Assembly: GCA_964407825.1 (NCBI GenBank)
Contig: CAYOXD010000123.1
Span: forward strand, 1 to 7,847
Direction of reading: 5' to 3'
Source: CAYOXD01 sp964407825
GTDB lineage: Bacteria > Desulfobacterota > Desulfobacteria > Desulfobacterales > JAFDDL01
DNA: 7,847 bases
The position numbers and the translations under genes were made by a program. Shown here in pieces: positions 1 to 5,763 of the stretch. The notes beneath the pieces are model-generated. The model was not told the DNA's origin and searched no databases. It saw nothing but the letters and a program-made list of their open reading frames with translations. Position 1 is the first letter of the stretch. The number at the start of each line of letters is the position of its first letter.

Positions 1-1
1 C

Positions 2-841
2 CTATAATTCCCACCGCATCCCACTGCCCACCGCCCGGCAGGAGCATGGGGACGGGTTTCCCCGCGCACGGGGGCACGCCGCTTCCACCAGGCGGTCCAC
101 GTCCGCATCGGTGCGGTCCTGGTTCAGGTGGAAGAGTCCCAGCTCCTTGACCTTGGCCTGTTGCGCCAGGCGCAGCGCATCCGGATAGGCCGAATGCCCC
201 CATCCGATGGTTTTTTTGTACTCCTCGGGGGTGAATTCCGCGTCATGGATGAGAAGATCGGCGTCGGCTGAAAATTCGGCGTACGCTTCCGGGGAAAGCC
301 CCTGGGGGTGCCTGTGTCCCAACTCGTTGTCCGTCAGGAACACGAAAGTCTTTCCGTTCTCCGTGAACCGGTAGCCATAGCCGCCGTTGGGATGGCTGAT
401 GGGAATGGGCGCGATGGTGAGCCCGCCGATGCGAAACCCGGTGGCCGGCGTCTCCCTGTACTCGATACGGGCGCTGATATCCTTGAAGGCCACGGGAAAA
501 TAGGGGGCGCTCATGGTCTGGGAGAGCACCCGCTGGATTCCCTTCACGGTGAAGGGGCCCGAGTGCAGCACCAGGGTGGTCTGGCGCGAGAAGAGGGGCT
601 TGAAAAAGGGAAACCCGATGATGTGGTCCCAGTGGGCGTGGGTGAAAAGGAGGTGAACCTTGCGGCCTTCCCGGGCCGGGAGCCGGTTGCCGAGGTTCCG
701 GATGCCCGTACCGGCGTCAATGATGATGATTTCTCCGGTTCTGGTCTCGATCTCCATGCAGGTGGTGTCCCCTCCATAGAGGGTGAAGCCTTCACCAGAA
801 ACCGGAATGGAGCCCCTCGACCCCCAGCAGGTGATGATCAT
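2..841 (-). CDS. MBL-fold metallo-hydrolase (WGSRGSIP / GGDT subfamily)
   Basis: A complete 279-residue metallo-beta-lactamase-fold hydrolase, probably cytoplasmic because no signal peptide is visible. The N-terminus shows the subfamily signature WGSRGSIP (residues 6-13) and YGGDT (22-26; relatives usually have GGNT). The metal site is THAHWDH (67-73), followed by H150 in ISHPN, D171 in LTDNE, D200 in HDAEF, H216 in GWGHSAYPDAL and H238 in LFHLNQDRTD. All expected ligands of a dinuclear Zn/Fe/Mn centre are therefore present. Family members are hydrolases of phosphodiester or related bonds, and some are called cyclic-nucleotide phosphodiesterase-like, but the substrate cannot be read from the sequence. 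It is the last gene of the cooC-prmA operon, 9 bases after prmA, with AGGGA a few bases before the ATG. The Cys/Pro/Arg-rich last 25 residues look unusual but end in GSGMRWEL, which fits the usual end of this family, so I regard the frame as intact. Confidence 0.88.
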   Translation of the reverse strand: MIITCWGSRGSIPVSGEGFTLYGGDTTCMEIETRTGEIIIIDAGTGIRNLGNRLPAREGRKVHLLFTHAHWDHIIGFPFFKPLFSRQTTLVLHSGPFTVKGIQRVLSQTMSAPYFPVAFKDISARIEYRETPATGFRIGGLTIAPIPISHPNGGYGYRFTENGKTFVFLTDNELGHRHPQGLSPEAYAEFSADADLLIHDAEFTPEEYKKTIGWGHSAYPDALRLAQQAKVKELGLFHLNQDRTDADVDRLVEAACPRARGNPSPCSCRAVGSGMRWEL

Positions 842-850
842 GAAGGTTCC

Positions 851-1729
851 CTATGGTGTTCGTGCATTGCTTTCATCCGCCCCGTCCGTCACACCCAATA
901 CCGTATGCCACACACCGTCCCCGGACCATTCGCGCAGGATGCGCACCGGCAGGGTGTTCAGCGTGTCCCGGACGGTCTTCGCCTCGCTTCGCATCAGGCC
1001 GGACAGGACGAACCATCTCTTTTTTAAAAAACCGGAGGCCTGAACCAATTGCCGCATGATATCGTAATGGATATTGGCAATCAGCAGATCCGCCGGCGTG
1101 TCGATCACCGCTTCGGCCCGGCCGCGAATGACCAGAATCCGATCCTCGAGCCGGTTCAGCCGCACGTTGGCCCAGGCGGTGGTGGCGGCCAGCGCGTTGA
1201 GATCCACGGCGAGGCAGCGTCGGCATCCGCATCGAACGGCGGCCAGGGCCAGCAGTCCGGTCCCCGTTCCCAGGTCCAGTGCCGAAGTGCAGCCGCCTCT
1301 CTCCACCGCGCAGGCCACGGCCTCCAGGCAGTCCCTTGTGGTGGCATGCGTACCGGTTCCGAACACCACGCCGGGGTCCATCAGAATCGGCGGTTCGGCG
1401 CCGGATCCGTTGGCTTCGGCCGGCGCCCAGGGGGGACGGATATGAAACCTGCCGACCCGAAGGGGGACAACCGGCGCTCCCTGCCACTGCTCATAGGTCA
1501 TGTGGAAGCTGTCCAGGAGCCTGGCACCGGGAAATGCCCGGCCGAGGGCATGTACCTGCGCTTCGGCGGGGCTCGAAAAAAAGAGAAACGAGAACCCGTC
1601 TTCCTCCCAGGTACCGATGAAATCCCGAAGCTCCCGGCCCGCCGGGGTCACCCGCCCCGAAAAATAATAGATGTGCAGCGTCTCATAGGGACACCCCTGG
1701 GAGGCCCCCCTCATGCCCGGTCCGTTCAT
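851..1729 (-). CDS. prmA: Ribosomal protein L11 methyltransferase family (PrmA-like)
   Basis: A class I SAM-dependent methyltransferase of 292 residues, the usual PrmA length. PrmA trimethylates ribosomal protein L11 in the cytoplasm. The N-terminal part (about 15-90) resembles the L11-recognition domain and leads into the PrmA hallmark DPGVVFGTGTHATT (118-131). SAM motif I is LDLGTGTGLLAL (151-162), the acidic residue of motif II is D176 in LAVDLNALA, and motif IV is ADLLIANIHYDIM (213-225). Canonical PrmA has an ANIL-type motif IV, so this is a divergent version. LSGLM (242-246) corresponds to the LSGIL segment of the family. The start at 1729 is preferred because GGAGA lies upstream at about 11 bases, while the next ATG (1714) has no visible ribosome binding site. 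It begins 18 bases after the cooC stop and ends 9 bases before the MBL gene. Another protein target cannot be excluded. Confidence 0.88.
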   Translation of the reverse strand: MNGPGMRGASQGCPYETLHIYYFSGRVTPAGRELRDFIGTWEEDGFSFLFFSSPAEAQVHALGRAFPGARLLDSFHMTYEQWQGAPVVPLRVGRFHIRPPWAPAEANGSGAEPPILMDPGVVFGTGTHATTRDCLEAVACAVERGGCTSALDLGTGTGLLALAAVRCGCRRCLAVDLNALAATTAWANVRLNRLEDRILVIRGRAEAVIDTPADLLIANIHYDIMRQLVQASGFLKKRWFVLSGLMRSEAKTVRDTLNTLPVRILREWSGDGVWHTVLGVTDGADESNARTP

Positions 1730-1747
1730 GCGAAAGCCCGTCTCCGG

Positions 1748-2497
1748 TTACCCGATGAGTTTTGCGAAAAGCGCGAAGGCCGCCTGGATCGAGGCACTGG
1801 TTTCAGGCATTTCCACGGTGGGACGGCCCTCGAGATCGTAATCGGAGATGGTGGAATCCTCGGGAATCACACCGGCCAACTCCACCCCCTCGTCCTTCAG
1901 CATCTGTTTGGCGGCGTCCGGAAGGCCGTTCTTGCACTGGTTAACCACGAGACAGCTCCGGGTGAACCCGATCTGCAGCTCCCGGGCCAGGCGATGGATG
2001 CGAACAGCCGCCTGAAGACTCCTCCTGGAGGGATCCGAGACCAGCAGCAGCAGGTCCACATTCCGGGTGGTGAGCCGGCTGATATGTTCCATGCCGGCCT
2101 CATTGTCCATGACCAGATAGGGGTAGTTCCCCGCCAGTTTTTCCAGGAACCCGGTCAGCAGCGAGTTCGCGGCGCAATAGCAGCCCGCCCCCTCGGGTTG
2201 CCCCATGACGATGAGGTCGTATCCATCGGCCTCGACAACCGCCTCCTCCATCTTCATGGACATAAAGACGTCCTTGGTCATTCCGGTCGGCACCTGCCCC
2301 TTTTTCATCTCCTCCCGGGCCGTGCCCAGGGTACTGTGGACCGGTAGGCCCAGCACCTCGTTCAGGTTGGCGTTGGCATCGGCATCGACCGCCAGCACCG
2401 GCGTCATGCCCTTCGAAACGAGATACTTGATGATCATTCCAGCCACGGTGGTTTTTCCCGTGCCGCCTTTTCCGGCCAGGGCAATGGAAAACGGCAT
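1748..2497 (-). CDS. cooC: CooC-family nickel-insertion ATPase (CODH/ACS maturation)
   Basis: A 249-residue SIMIBI-class P-loop ATPase of the MinD/CooC type. CooC proteins bind Ni(II) as dimers and use ATP to load nickel into the C-cluster of carbon monoxide dehydrogenase (close relatives such as AcsF serve CODH/acetyl-CoA synthase). The deviant Walker A motif is GKGGTGKTT (9-17), with the signature lysine K10 and the P-loop lysine K15. Switch I is DADANANL (38-45), and Walker B-like VMDNEAGMEH is at 129-138. The diagnostic nickel-binding CxC is in PEGAGCYCAANSLL (C106 and C108). This CxC separates CooC from MinD, ParA and NifH. AAGGGGAG lies immediately upstream of the ATG. It is the first gene of a minus-strand operon with prmA and the MBL gene, and is divergent from the ABC1 kinase gene. 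No CODH subunit is in the window. AcsF versus CooC cannot be decided without the neighbours. Confidence 0.92.
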   Translation of the reverse strand: MPFSIALAGKGGTGKTTVAGMIIKYLVSKGMTPVLAVDADANANLNEVLGLPVHSTLGTAREEMKKGQVPTGMTKDVFMSMKMEEAVVEADGYDLIVMGQPEGAGCYCAANSLLTGFLEKLAGNYPYLVMDNEAGMEHISRLTTRNVDLLLLVSDPSRRSLQAAVRIHRLARELQIGFTRSCLVVNQCKNGLPDAAKQMLKDEGVELAGVIPEDSTISDYDLEGRPTVEMPETSASIQAAFALFAKLIG

Positions 2498-2667
2498 ATG
2501 CTCCCCTTCTATCTGGTTGTAAGCTGTGGTATTTGCAACTATCAGGTGTTGAGTAGCATGGATTTCAAGAAATTTGAAGCGCTAATGGGGGCAGTTCGTA
2601 ATCGAATATCGATCGTTATCGGGCTATCCGTGACCGAGTTCCGGCTGTCTGTCGGTTACTATTACTG

Positions 2668-2750
2668 TTACGACAACGATTACGACAACGACAACGATTA
2701 CGACAACGACAACGATAAGGGCAGGGACAGGGACGGGGGCAGGGACAGGG
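2668..2750. repeat. 18-bp-period tandem microrepeat
   Basis: The unit TTACGACAACGACAACGA occurs exactly at 2680-2697 and 2698-2715, preceded by a 12-base partial copy at 2668-2679. The sequence then shifts to a purine-rich motif, GGGCAGGGACAGGG, present at 2719-2732 and again at 2737-2750, also 18 bases apart. The two blocks share the period but not the sequence. The preceding stretch (about 2598-2667) contains looser, degenerate versions of CGTAATCG/CGTTATCG-like words. The function is unknown; it may be a member of a dispersed intergenic repeat family. Confidence 0.8.
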
Positions 2751-2775
2751 CTGCCGCGTGCAGTGGGAACAGATG

Positions 2776-2795
2776 CCCCCTGGGGGAGGTCCCCC
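2776..2795. repeat. GC-rich inverted repeat left of the 55-base copy
   Basis: CCCCC (2776-2780), T, GGGGG (2782-2786), AGGT, CCCCC (2791-2795) can form a 5-bp stem with a four-base loop between the last two blocks. The layout of a G block that can pair with either a left or a right C block recurs in the adjacent 55-base sequence. There is no U-tract, so this is not an intrinsic terminator. Confidence 0.55.
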
Positions 2796-2801
2796 CAACG
2801 C

Positions 2802-2856
2802 GTGCCAGTTTGACATTGACAGCCCCTGGCGTAAGGGGCACACTGCCCCCAACGGA
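2802..2856. repeat. 55-base direct repeat, left copy (abuts the N gap)
   Basis: This is identical to 2957-3011 over all 55 bases. It contains tandem TTGACA-TTGACA, then GCCCCT (2822-2827), loop GGCGTA and AGGGGC (2834-2839), a 6-bp hairpin. The same G block can instead pair as GGGGCA (2835-2840), loop CAC, TGCCCC (2844-2849), so the two hairpins exclude each other. The copy ends exactly where the Ns start, which suggests a contig-end overlap rather than, or in addition to, a real tandem duplication. Confidence 0.85.
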
Positions 2857-2956
2857 NNNNNNNNNNNNNNNNNNNNNNNNNNNNNNNNNNNNNNNNNNNN
2901 NNNNNNNNNNNNNNNNNNNNNNNNNNNNNNNNNNNNNNNNNNNNNNNNNNNNNNNN
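2857..2956. other. Assembly gap (100 N)
   Basis: Exactly 100 undetermined bases, a conventional scaffold placeholder. The true length is unknown. Both flanks carry the same 55 bases, so the real sequence may be a single copy with no gap, or a longer tandem array that could not be resolved. Confidence 0.97.
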
Positions 2957-3011
2957 GTGCCAGTTTGACATTGACAGCCCCTGGCGTAAGGGGCACACTG
3001 CCCCCAACGGA
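2957..3011. repeat. 55-base direct repeat, right copy (abuts the N gap)
   Basis: Exact copy of 2802-2856, starting at the first base after the Ns. The corresponding hairpin arms are GCCCCT (2977-2982) and AGGGGC (2989-2994), with the alternative GGGGCA/TGCCCC pairing at 2990-3004. It lies 52 bases upstream of the kinase gene start and, if real, would sit in that gene's promoter or leader region. Confidence 0.85.
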
Positions 3012-3062
3012 AGGTTGCCCCCGCTCTGGTTTTAGCGAGGATGCGCAAATGGGTGGAGCGAT

Positions 3063-4760
3063 ATGCTGAGCATCAGGAAAATCGGGAGGATCGGCCGTAC
3101 CTACCGCCACGTGAACCGTTACCGTCAGATCCTGTCCATTCTCATTAAATTCGGTTTTGGGGACCTGCTGAGCCGTCTGAACCTGGAGCAGTACATCGAC
3201 CTGGGGATTCAGCTGATCTCCCGAAAGCCCCGGGAGCGAGAGGAAAAACGGACCCGGGCCGAACGGATGCGTCTGGCCGTGGAGGAACTGGGGCCCACCT
3301 TCATCAAGCTGGGGCAGATCCTGTCCACCCGGCCCAACCTGTTGCCGGAGGACTGGGTCCAGGAGCTGGCAAAGCTGCAGGATGCCGTAGCCCCCCACCC
3401 CTTCTCGTCCATGAAGAAAATCATCGAGGCCGAACTCCAGCGGCCCCTGGCGGAGGTGTTTTCCTCCATCTCCGAAACCCCCATCGCATCTGCCTCCATC
3501 GGCCAGGTACACAAGGGGCGGTTGAAGGACGGGAGCGATGTGGCGGTGAAGATTCAGCGGCCGGATATCCGGCGCATCATCGAGGTGGATCTGGAGATCA
3601 TGCTCTACCTGGCTACCCTGATGGAGCATAATATAGAGGAACTCGCCTTTCACCGGCCGGTGAGGATCGTGGAAGCCTTTGCCCGCACCATGGAAAAGGA
3701 GATCGATTACACCATCGAAGCTGCGAACATGGCGCGCTTCCTTAGGAATTTCAAGGACAACCCCACTGTCCATGTGCCCGCGGTGTATACGGATTACACC
3801 GCCGCCCGGGTGTTGGTCATGGAGTTCGTCGAGGGGATCAAGGTCTCCCAGCTCGATCAGCTGGATGCCGAGGGGATGGACCGAAAGCTCGTGGTGGTCC
3901 GCGGCGCGGACCTGATCCTGGAGCAGGTGCTGATCCACGGTTTTTTCCACGCGGATCCGCACCCAGGCAATATCTTCGTTCTCCCGGGCAACGTGATCTG
4001 TCTTCTGGATTTCGGCATGGTGGGGGCCGTGGACCGCCAGACCCGGGAACGATTTGTCGACCTGCTGTATCACATCGTCCGCCAGGATGAAACCCGGGTG
4101 GTACGGGTCCTGATGAGCCTCACCGAATGGGAACGGGAGCCGGATATGCGGCAGTTCGAGAGCGATATGGCCGATTTCATGGGACAGTATTTTTTCGTTC
4201 CCCTGAAGGCCATTGAAATCGGGAAGTTTCTCCACCAGCTGCTCTCGGTGGCCCAGCGCCACCACCTGCGCATCGCGCCGGATATCTACCTGATGATCAA
4301 GACCTTCACCATCCTTGACGGGGTGGCACGCCGGCTCGATCCGGATTTCGACCTGGTGGCTCAGGCGGCCCCCTTCGTGATGAAGGTCCGCCTGGAGCGG
4401 GTTTCTCCCCAGCGTCTCGTTTCGGAGGCGGGCCACCAACTGGCCGAATGGATGCAGTTTTTCGAACAGCTCCCCGGGGAATTGGTAAATATGATGCGCA
4501 TGATCCGTCAGCAGCGCATCGGCGTTCAAATCGAGCACAAGGGTCTGGTGGAGATGCTTGCCACCCATGACCAGATCAGCAACCGGATTTCCTTTTCCAT
4601 CATCATCGCGGCCCTGGTGATCGGCTCCGCTCTCATTGTCATTTCCAAGACCCCGCCCTTTATCTTCGGTATCTCGCTGATCGGCATCATCGGTTTCCTG
4701 GCCGCGGCCATCATGGGCATCTGGCTGCTGATCGCCATCCTGAAAAAGGGGAAGCTTTGA
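3063..4760 (+). CDS. ABC1/UbiB-family atypical protein kinase-like membrane protein
   Basis: A 565-residue protein of the ABC1/ADCK/UbiB family, the usual length for bacterial UbiB/AarF proteins. The family-specific KxGQ motif is K82-L-G-Q85 (in FIKLGQILSTRPNLLP). The alanine-rich loop that replaces the kinase glycine loop is ASASIGQVH (142-150), the ATP-site lysine is K163 in VAVKIQRP, and EIDYTIEAAN is at 213-222. The catalytic loop is HADPHPGN (296-303, D298 and N303) and the metal-binding motif is DFG (316-318). Two hydrophobic segments near the C-terminus (about 510-528 and 533-558) should anchor it in the membrane with the kinase-like domain in the cytoplasm. UbiB supports ubiquinone biosynthesis as an ATPase on lipid intermediates; in a presumed anaerobe the likely lipid is menaquinone or another isoprenoid, which is inference. 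The start is supported by GGAG four bases before the ATG. I leave the symbol blank because the ubiB function is not established here. Confidence 0.92.
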   Translation: MLSIRKIGRIGRTYRHVNRYRQILSILIKFGFGDLLSRLNLEQYIDLGIQLISRKPREREEKRTRAERMRLAVEELGPTFIKLGQILSTRPNLLPEDWVQELAKLQDAVAPHPFSSMKKIIEAELQRPLAEVFSSISETPIASASIGQVHKGRLKDGSDVAVKIQRPDIRRIIEVDLEIMLYLATLMEHNIEELAFHRPVRIVEAFARTMEKEIDYTIEAANMARFLRNFKDNPTVHVPAVYTDYTAARVLVMEFVEGIKVSQLDQLDAEGMDRKLVVVRGADLILEQVLIHGFFHADPHPGNIFVLPGNVICLLDFGMVGAVDRQTRERFVDLLYHIVRQDETRVVRVLMSLTEWEREPDMRQFESDMADFMGQYFFVPLKAIEIGKFLHQLLSVAQRHHLRIAPDIYLMIKTFTILDGVARRLDPDFDLVAQAAPFVMKVRLERVSPQRLVSEAGHQLAEWMQFFEQLPGELVNMMRMIRQQRIGVQIEHKGLVEMLATHDQISNRISFSIIIAALVIGSALIVISKTPPFIFGISLIGIIGFLAAAIMGIWLLIAILKKGKL

Positions 4761-4771
4761 AGGGCCGCGGC

Positions 4772-4799
4772 TTGACATGATGACGCGATGCGTTATAAT
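4772..4799 (+). promoter_or_regulatory. Near-perfect sigma-70 promoter of phaR
   Basis: TTGACA (4772-4777) and TATAAT (4794-4799) match both hexamer consensuses exactly, with a 16-base spacer. Transcription should start near 4806, about 50 bases before the phaR start. It lies only 11 bases after the kinase gene stop and shows that phaR need not depend on read-through from that gene. Confidence 0.85.
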
Positions 4800-4840
4800 G
4801 GATGCCAAAAACAGGGCTTGACCGTGTGAAACCTGAAAAA

Positions 4841-4845
4841 GGAGG
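4841..4845 (+). promoter_or_regulatory. Ribosome binding site that sets the phaR start
   Basis: GGAGG ten bases before the ATG at 4856. The frame is open to an earlier ATG at 4802, but that codon lies at or before the predicted transcription start and has no ribosome binding site. The conserved PhaR N-terminus (KIKKYANRKLYDT) also begins at 4856. Confidence 0.75.
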
Positions 4846-4855
4846 CCCCCTTTCC

Positions 4856-5440
4856 ATGAGGAAAATAAAGAAATACGCCAACCGGAAGCTCTACGATACC
4901 GTCGACAAACAGTATATTTCCATGGAACAGCTGGCGGCTCTGGTCCGCGCCGGTGAATCGGTGAGCGTGTTGGACAACCAGACCGGAGAGGATATTACGG
5001 TTCAGATTCTCTCGCAGCTTTTGTCAAAGGACCGAAAGAGACAGGATTCTGAGATGATATCCGATATGTTATCTCAGATGCTGCGGCGCGGGAGCACCAC
5101 GCTCGCCGATTACGCCCGCCGGACCACCTCCAGGTGGCAGGAGGCCGTGCATGTGGCCGAAGAGGAGATCGAGCGGATCGCCTGCCAACTCTACAAGGAA
5201 CTACCGGAGGGGGTGGTCTCGAAGCGGAAGGAAGAGGTGAAACAGACCATTGGCAAGGTGAAGGAGTGGATCTCCGATAAGGTCGATCAGCGCGTCAACG
5301 ATATGATGGGGATGATGAATGTGGCCTCCAGAGATCAGATGGATGGACTTTCCAAGGAGATGAGGGCTCTGGCGGGGCGGCTGGATGAAATTGAAAAATT
5401 ATTGAAAAATAAACCACTTGAAGAGCCTGGCAATGGGTGA
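4856..5440 (+). CDS. phaR: PhaR-type polyhydroxyalkanoate synthesis regulator
   Basis: A 194-residue protein starting with the PHB/PHA accumulation regulator DNA-binding domain: KIKKYANRKLYDT (3-15), YISMEQLAALVRAGE (20-34) and VLDNQTGEDITVQIL (38-52). In characterised PhaR proteins this domain binds DNA and polyhydroxyalkanoate granules and represses phasin genes until polymer is present. The rest (about 60-190) is charged and helical, with a possible coiled coil at 160-186 (MDGLSKEMRALAGRLDEIEKLL) that resembles phasin-like oligomerisation regions. It is transcribed from its own strong promoter. No PHA synthase or phasin gene is in the window, so a role in carbon storage is inferred from the domain alone. 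The protein is followed within 10 bases by the tRNA promoter and has no terminator of its own that I can see. Confidence 0.88.
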   Translation: MRKIKKYANRKLYDTVDKQYISMEQLAALVRAGESVSVLDNQTGEDITVQILSQLLSKDRKRQDSEMISDMLSQMLRRGSTTLADYARRTTSRWQEAVHVAEEEIERIACQLYKELPEGVVSKRKEEVKQTIGKVKEWISDKVDQRVNDMMGMMNVASRDQMDGLSKEMRALAGRLDEIEKLLKNKPLEEPGNG

Positions 5441-5449
5441 AATAACATA

Positions 5450-5478
5450 TTGACAATCCCGTTTTTATGGCTTATTGT
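5450..5478 (+). promoter_or_regulatory. Sigma-70 promoter of the tRNA-Gly / rimP-nusA unit
   Basis: TTGACA (5450-5455) is followed after a 17-base spacer by TATTGT (5473-5478), four of six matches to the -10 consensus. The predicted start (about 5485) lies a few bases before the tRNA, as expected for a tRNA promoter. Confidence 0.72.
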
Positions 5479-5491
5479 CTCGGTTCAGCAA

Positions 5492-5567
5492 GCGGGCATA
5501 GCTCAGTTGGTAGAGTACAAGCTTCCCAAGCTTGGTGTCGCGAGTTCGAATCTCGTTGCCCGCTCCA
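5492..5567 (+). tRNA. tRNA-Gly (anticodon CCC)
   Basis: A complete 76-base cloverleaf. The acceptor stem GCGGGCA (5492-5498) pairs with TGCCCGC (5557-5563), followed by discriminator T and an encoded CCA (5565-5567). The D arm begins GCTCAGTTGGTAGAG; its last pair is a G-U (5501/5516). The anticodon stem CAAGC/GCTTG encloses loop TTCCCAA, giving anticodon CCC at 5525-5527, which reads glycine codon GGG. The T arm has loop TTCGAAT and stem GCGAG/CTCGT. The overall sequence is glycine-tRNA-like (GCGGG...CCCGCTCCA). It precedes rimP-nusA-infB and may be co-transcribed with them if the terminator at 5707-5736 is read through. Confidence 0.96.
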
Positions 5568-5603
5568 AGAGACAGTCCGCCTTTTTCCATGAAGGGGTTT
5601 AGG

Positions 5604-5713
5604 GTAGACTTTGCGTTTCGGGCTGCCGTAACCGTTTTTGCAAATGCTAGTGGGTGGTTAATCAGTAAACATCAATAGCTGCCGACAAAAGTCTGCCGAT
5701 ACGAGGAAAACGG
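5604..5713 (+). promoter_or_regulatory. Candidate structured leader / attenuator upstream of rimP
   Basis: Two long-range pairings are visible. Bases 5604-5612 (GTAGACTTT) can pair with 5688-5696 (AAAGTCTGC) over nine pairs including one G-U. Bases 5632-5639 (CCGTTTTT) can pair with 5706-5713 (GAAAACGG) over eight pairs including one G-U, and this would occupy the 5' arm of the terminator at 5707-5736. The two pairings cross, so they should be mutually exclusive, the logic of an attenuator. The word GCTGCCG occurs at 5622-5628 and 5678-5684. I recognise no known riboswitch class here. It may also be just tRNA trailer sequence. Confidence 0.4.
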
Positions 5714-5736
5714 GCAAAAGCCCGTTTTTGTTTTTT
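5707..5736 (+). terminator. Intrinsic terminator between tRNA-Gly and rimP
   Basis: AAAACGGGC (5707-5715), loop AAAA, GCCCGTTTT (5720-5728) forms a perfect 9-bp stem and runs into a T-rich tract (TGTTTTTT). It is a textbook Rho-independent terminator only 27 bases before the rimP start, so it either ends the tRNA transcript or gates entry into the rimP-nusA-infB operon. Confidence 0.9.
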
Positions 5737-5763
5737 CTGAAGGGGCATTGTGGATTACTGACG

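Larger units (their letters stand above)
2498..3062. other. Gene-free divergent spacer with repeats and assembly gap
   Basis: This 565-base spacer separates the divergently read cooC and ABC1 kinase genes. From left to right it holds the cooC ribosome binding site, about 165 bases of ordinary sequence (including the small inverted repeat ATTTC-AA-GAAAT at 2562-2573), an 18-bp-period microrepeat (2668-2750), GC-rich hairpins (2776-2856), 100 Ns, a second copy of the last 55 bases, and the leader and ribosome binding site GGAG of the kinase gene. Frames stay open across it on both strands because of the repetitive composition, but they encode low-complexity peptides (Asp/Asn/Tyr on plus, Val/Ile on minus) and I see no real gene. 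I could not identify a convincing promoter for either flanking gene; part of the region may be missing in the gap. Confidence 0.8.

Noticed and set aside
2..90. Possible frameshift at the C-terminus of the MBL hydrolase
   Set aside because: The last residues are unusual, but the final GSGMRWEL in the existing frame fits the normal end of this family and the length is typical, so no frameshift is needed.
1049..2347. Long plus-strand open frame opposite prmA and cooC
   Set aside because: It spans two genes with diagnostic motifs on the other strand and encodes a low-complexity Gly/Arg/Pro/His-rich sequence.
2792..2809. Sigma-54 (-24/-12) promoter toward cooC suggested by TGGCACG on the minus strand
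   Set aside because: The -12 TTGC element is absent at the required spacing, and the site is about 300 bases from cooC.
2498..2968. Possible small gene encoding an Asp/Asn/Tyr repeat protein in the spacer
   Set aside because: The reading is produced by the 18-bp repeat and runs into the N gap; there is no ribosome binding site of note and no non-repetitive conserved part.
2668..3011. CRISPR array
   Set aside because: The repeats are contiguous 18-base units or a single 55-base pair at the gap; there are no unique spacers of uniform length and no cas genes.
2616..4808. Long minus-strand open frame opposite the ABC1 kinase gene
   Set aside because: It is antisense to a gene with clear family motifs, runs through the Ns and repeats, and its translation is His/Asp/Gly-rich without any recognisable domain, typical of the shadow of a GC-rich gene.
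5545..5763. Integration (att) site at the tRNA-Gly 3' end
   Set aside because: No repeat of the tRNA 3' end is found downstream, and the following genes are conserved housekeeping genes, not an island.
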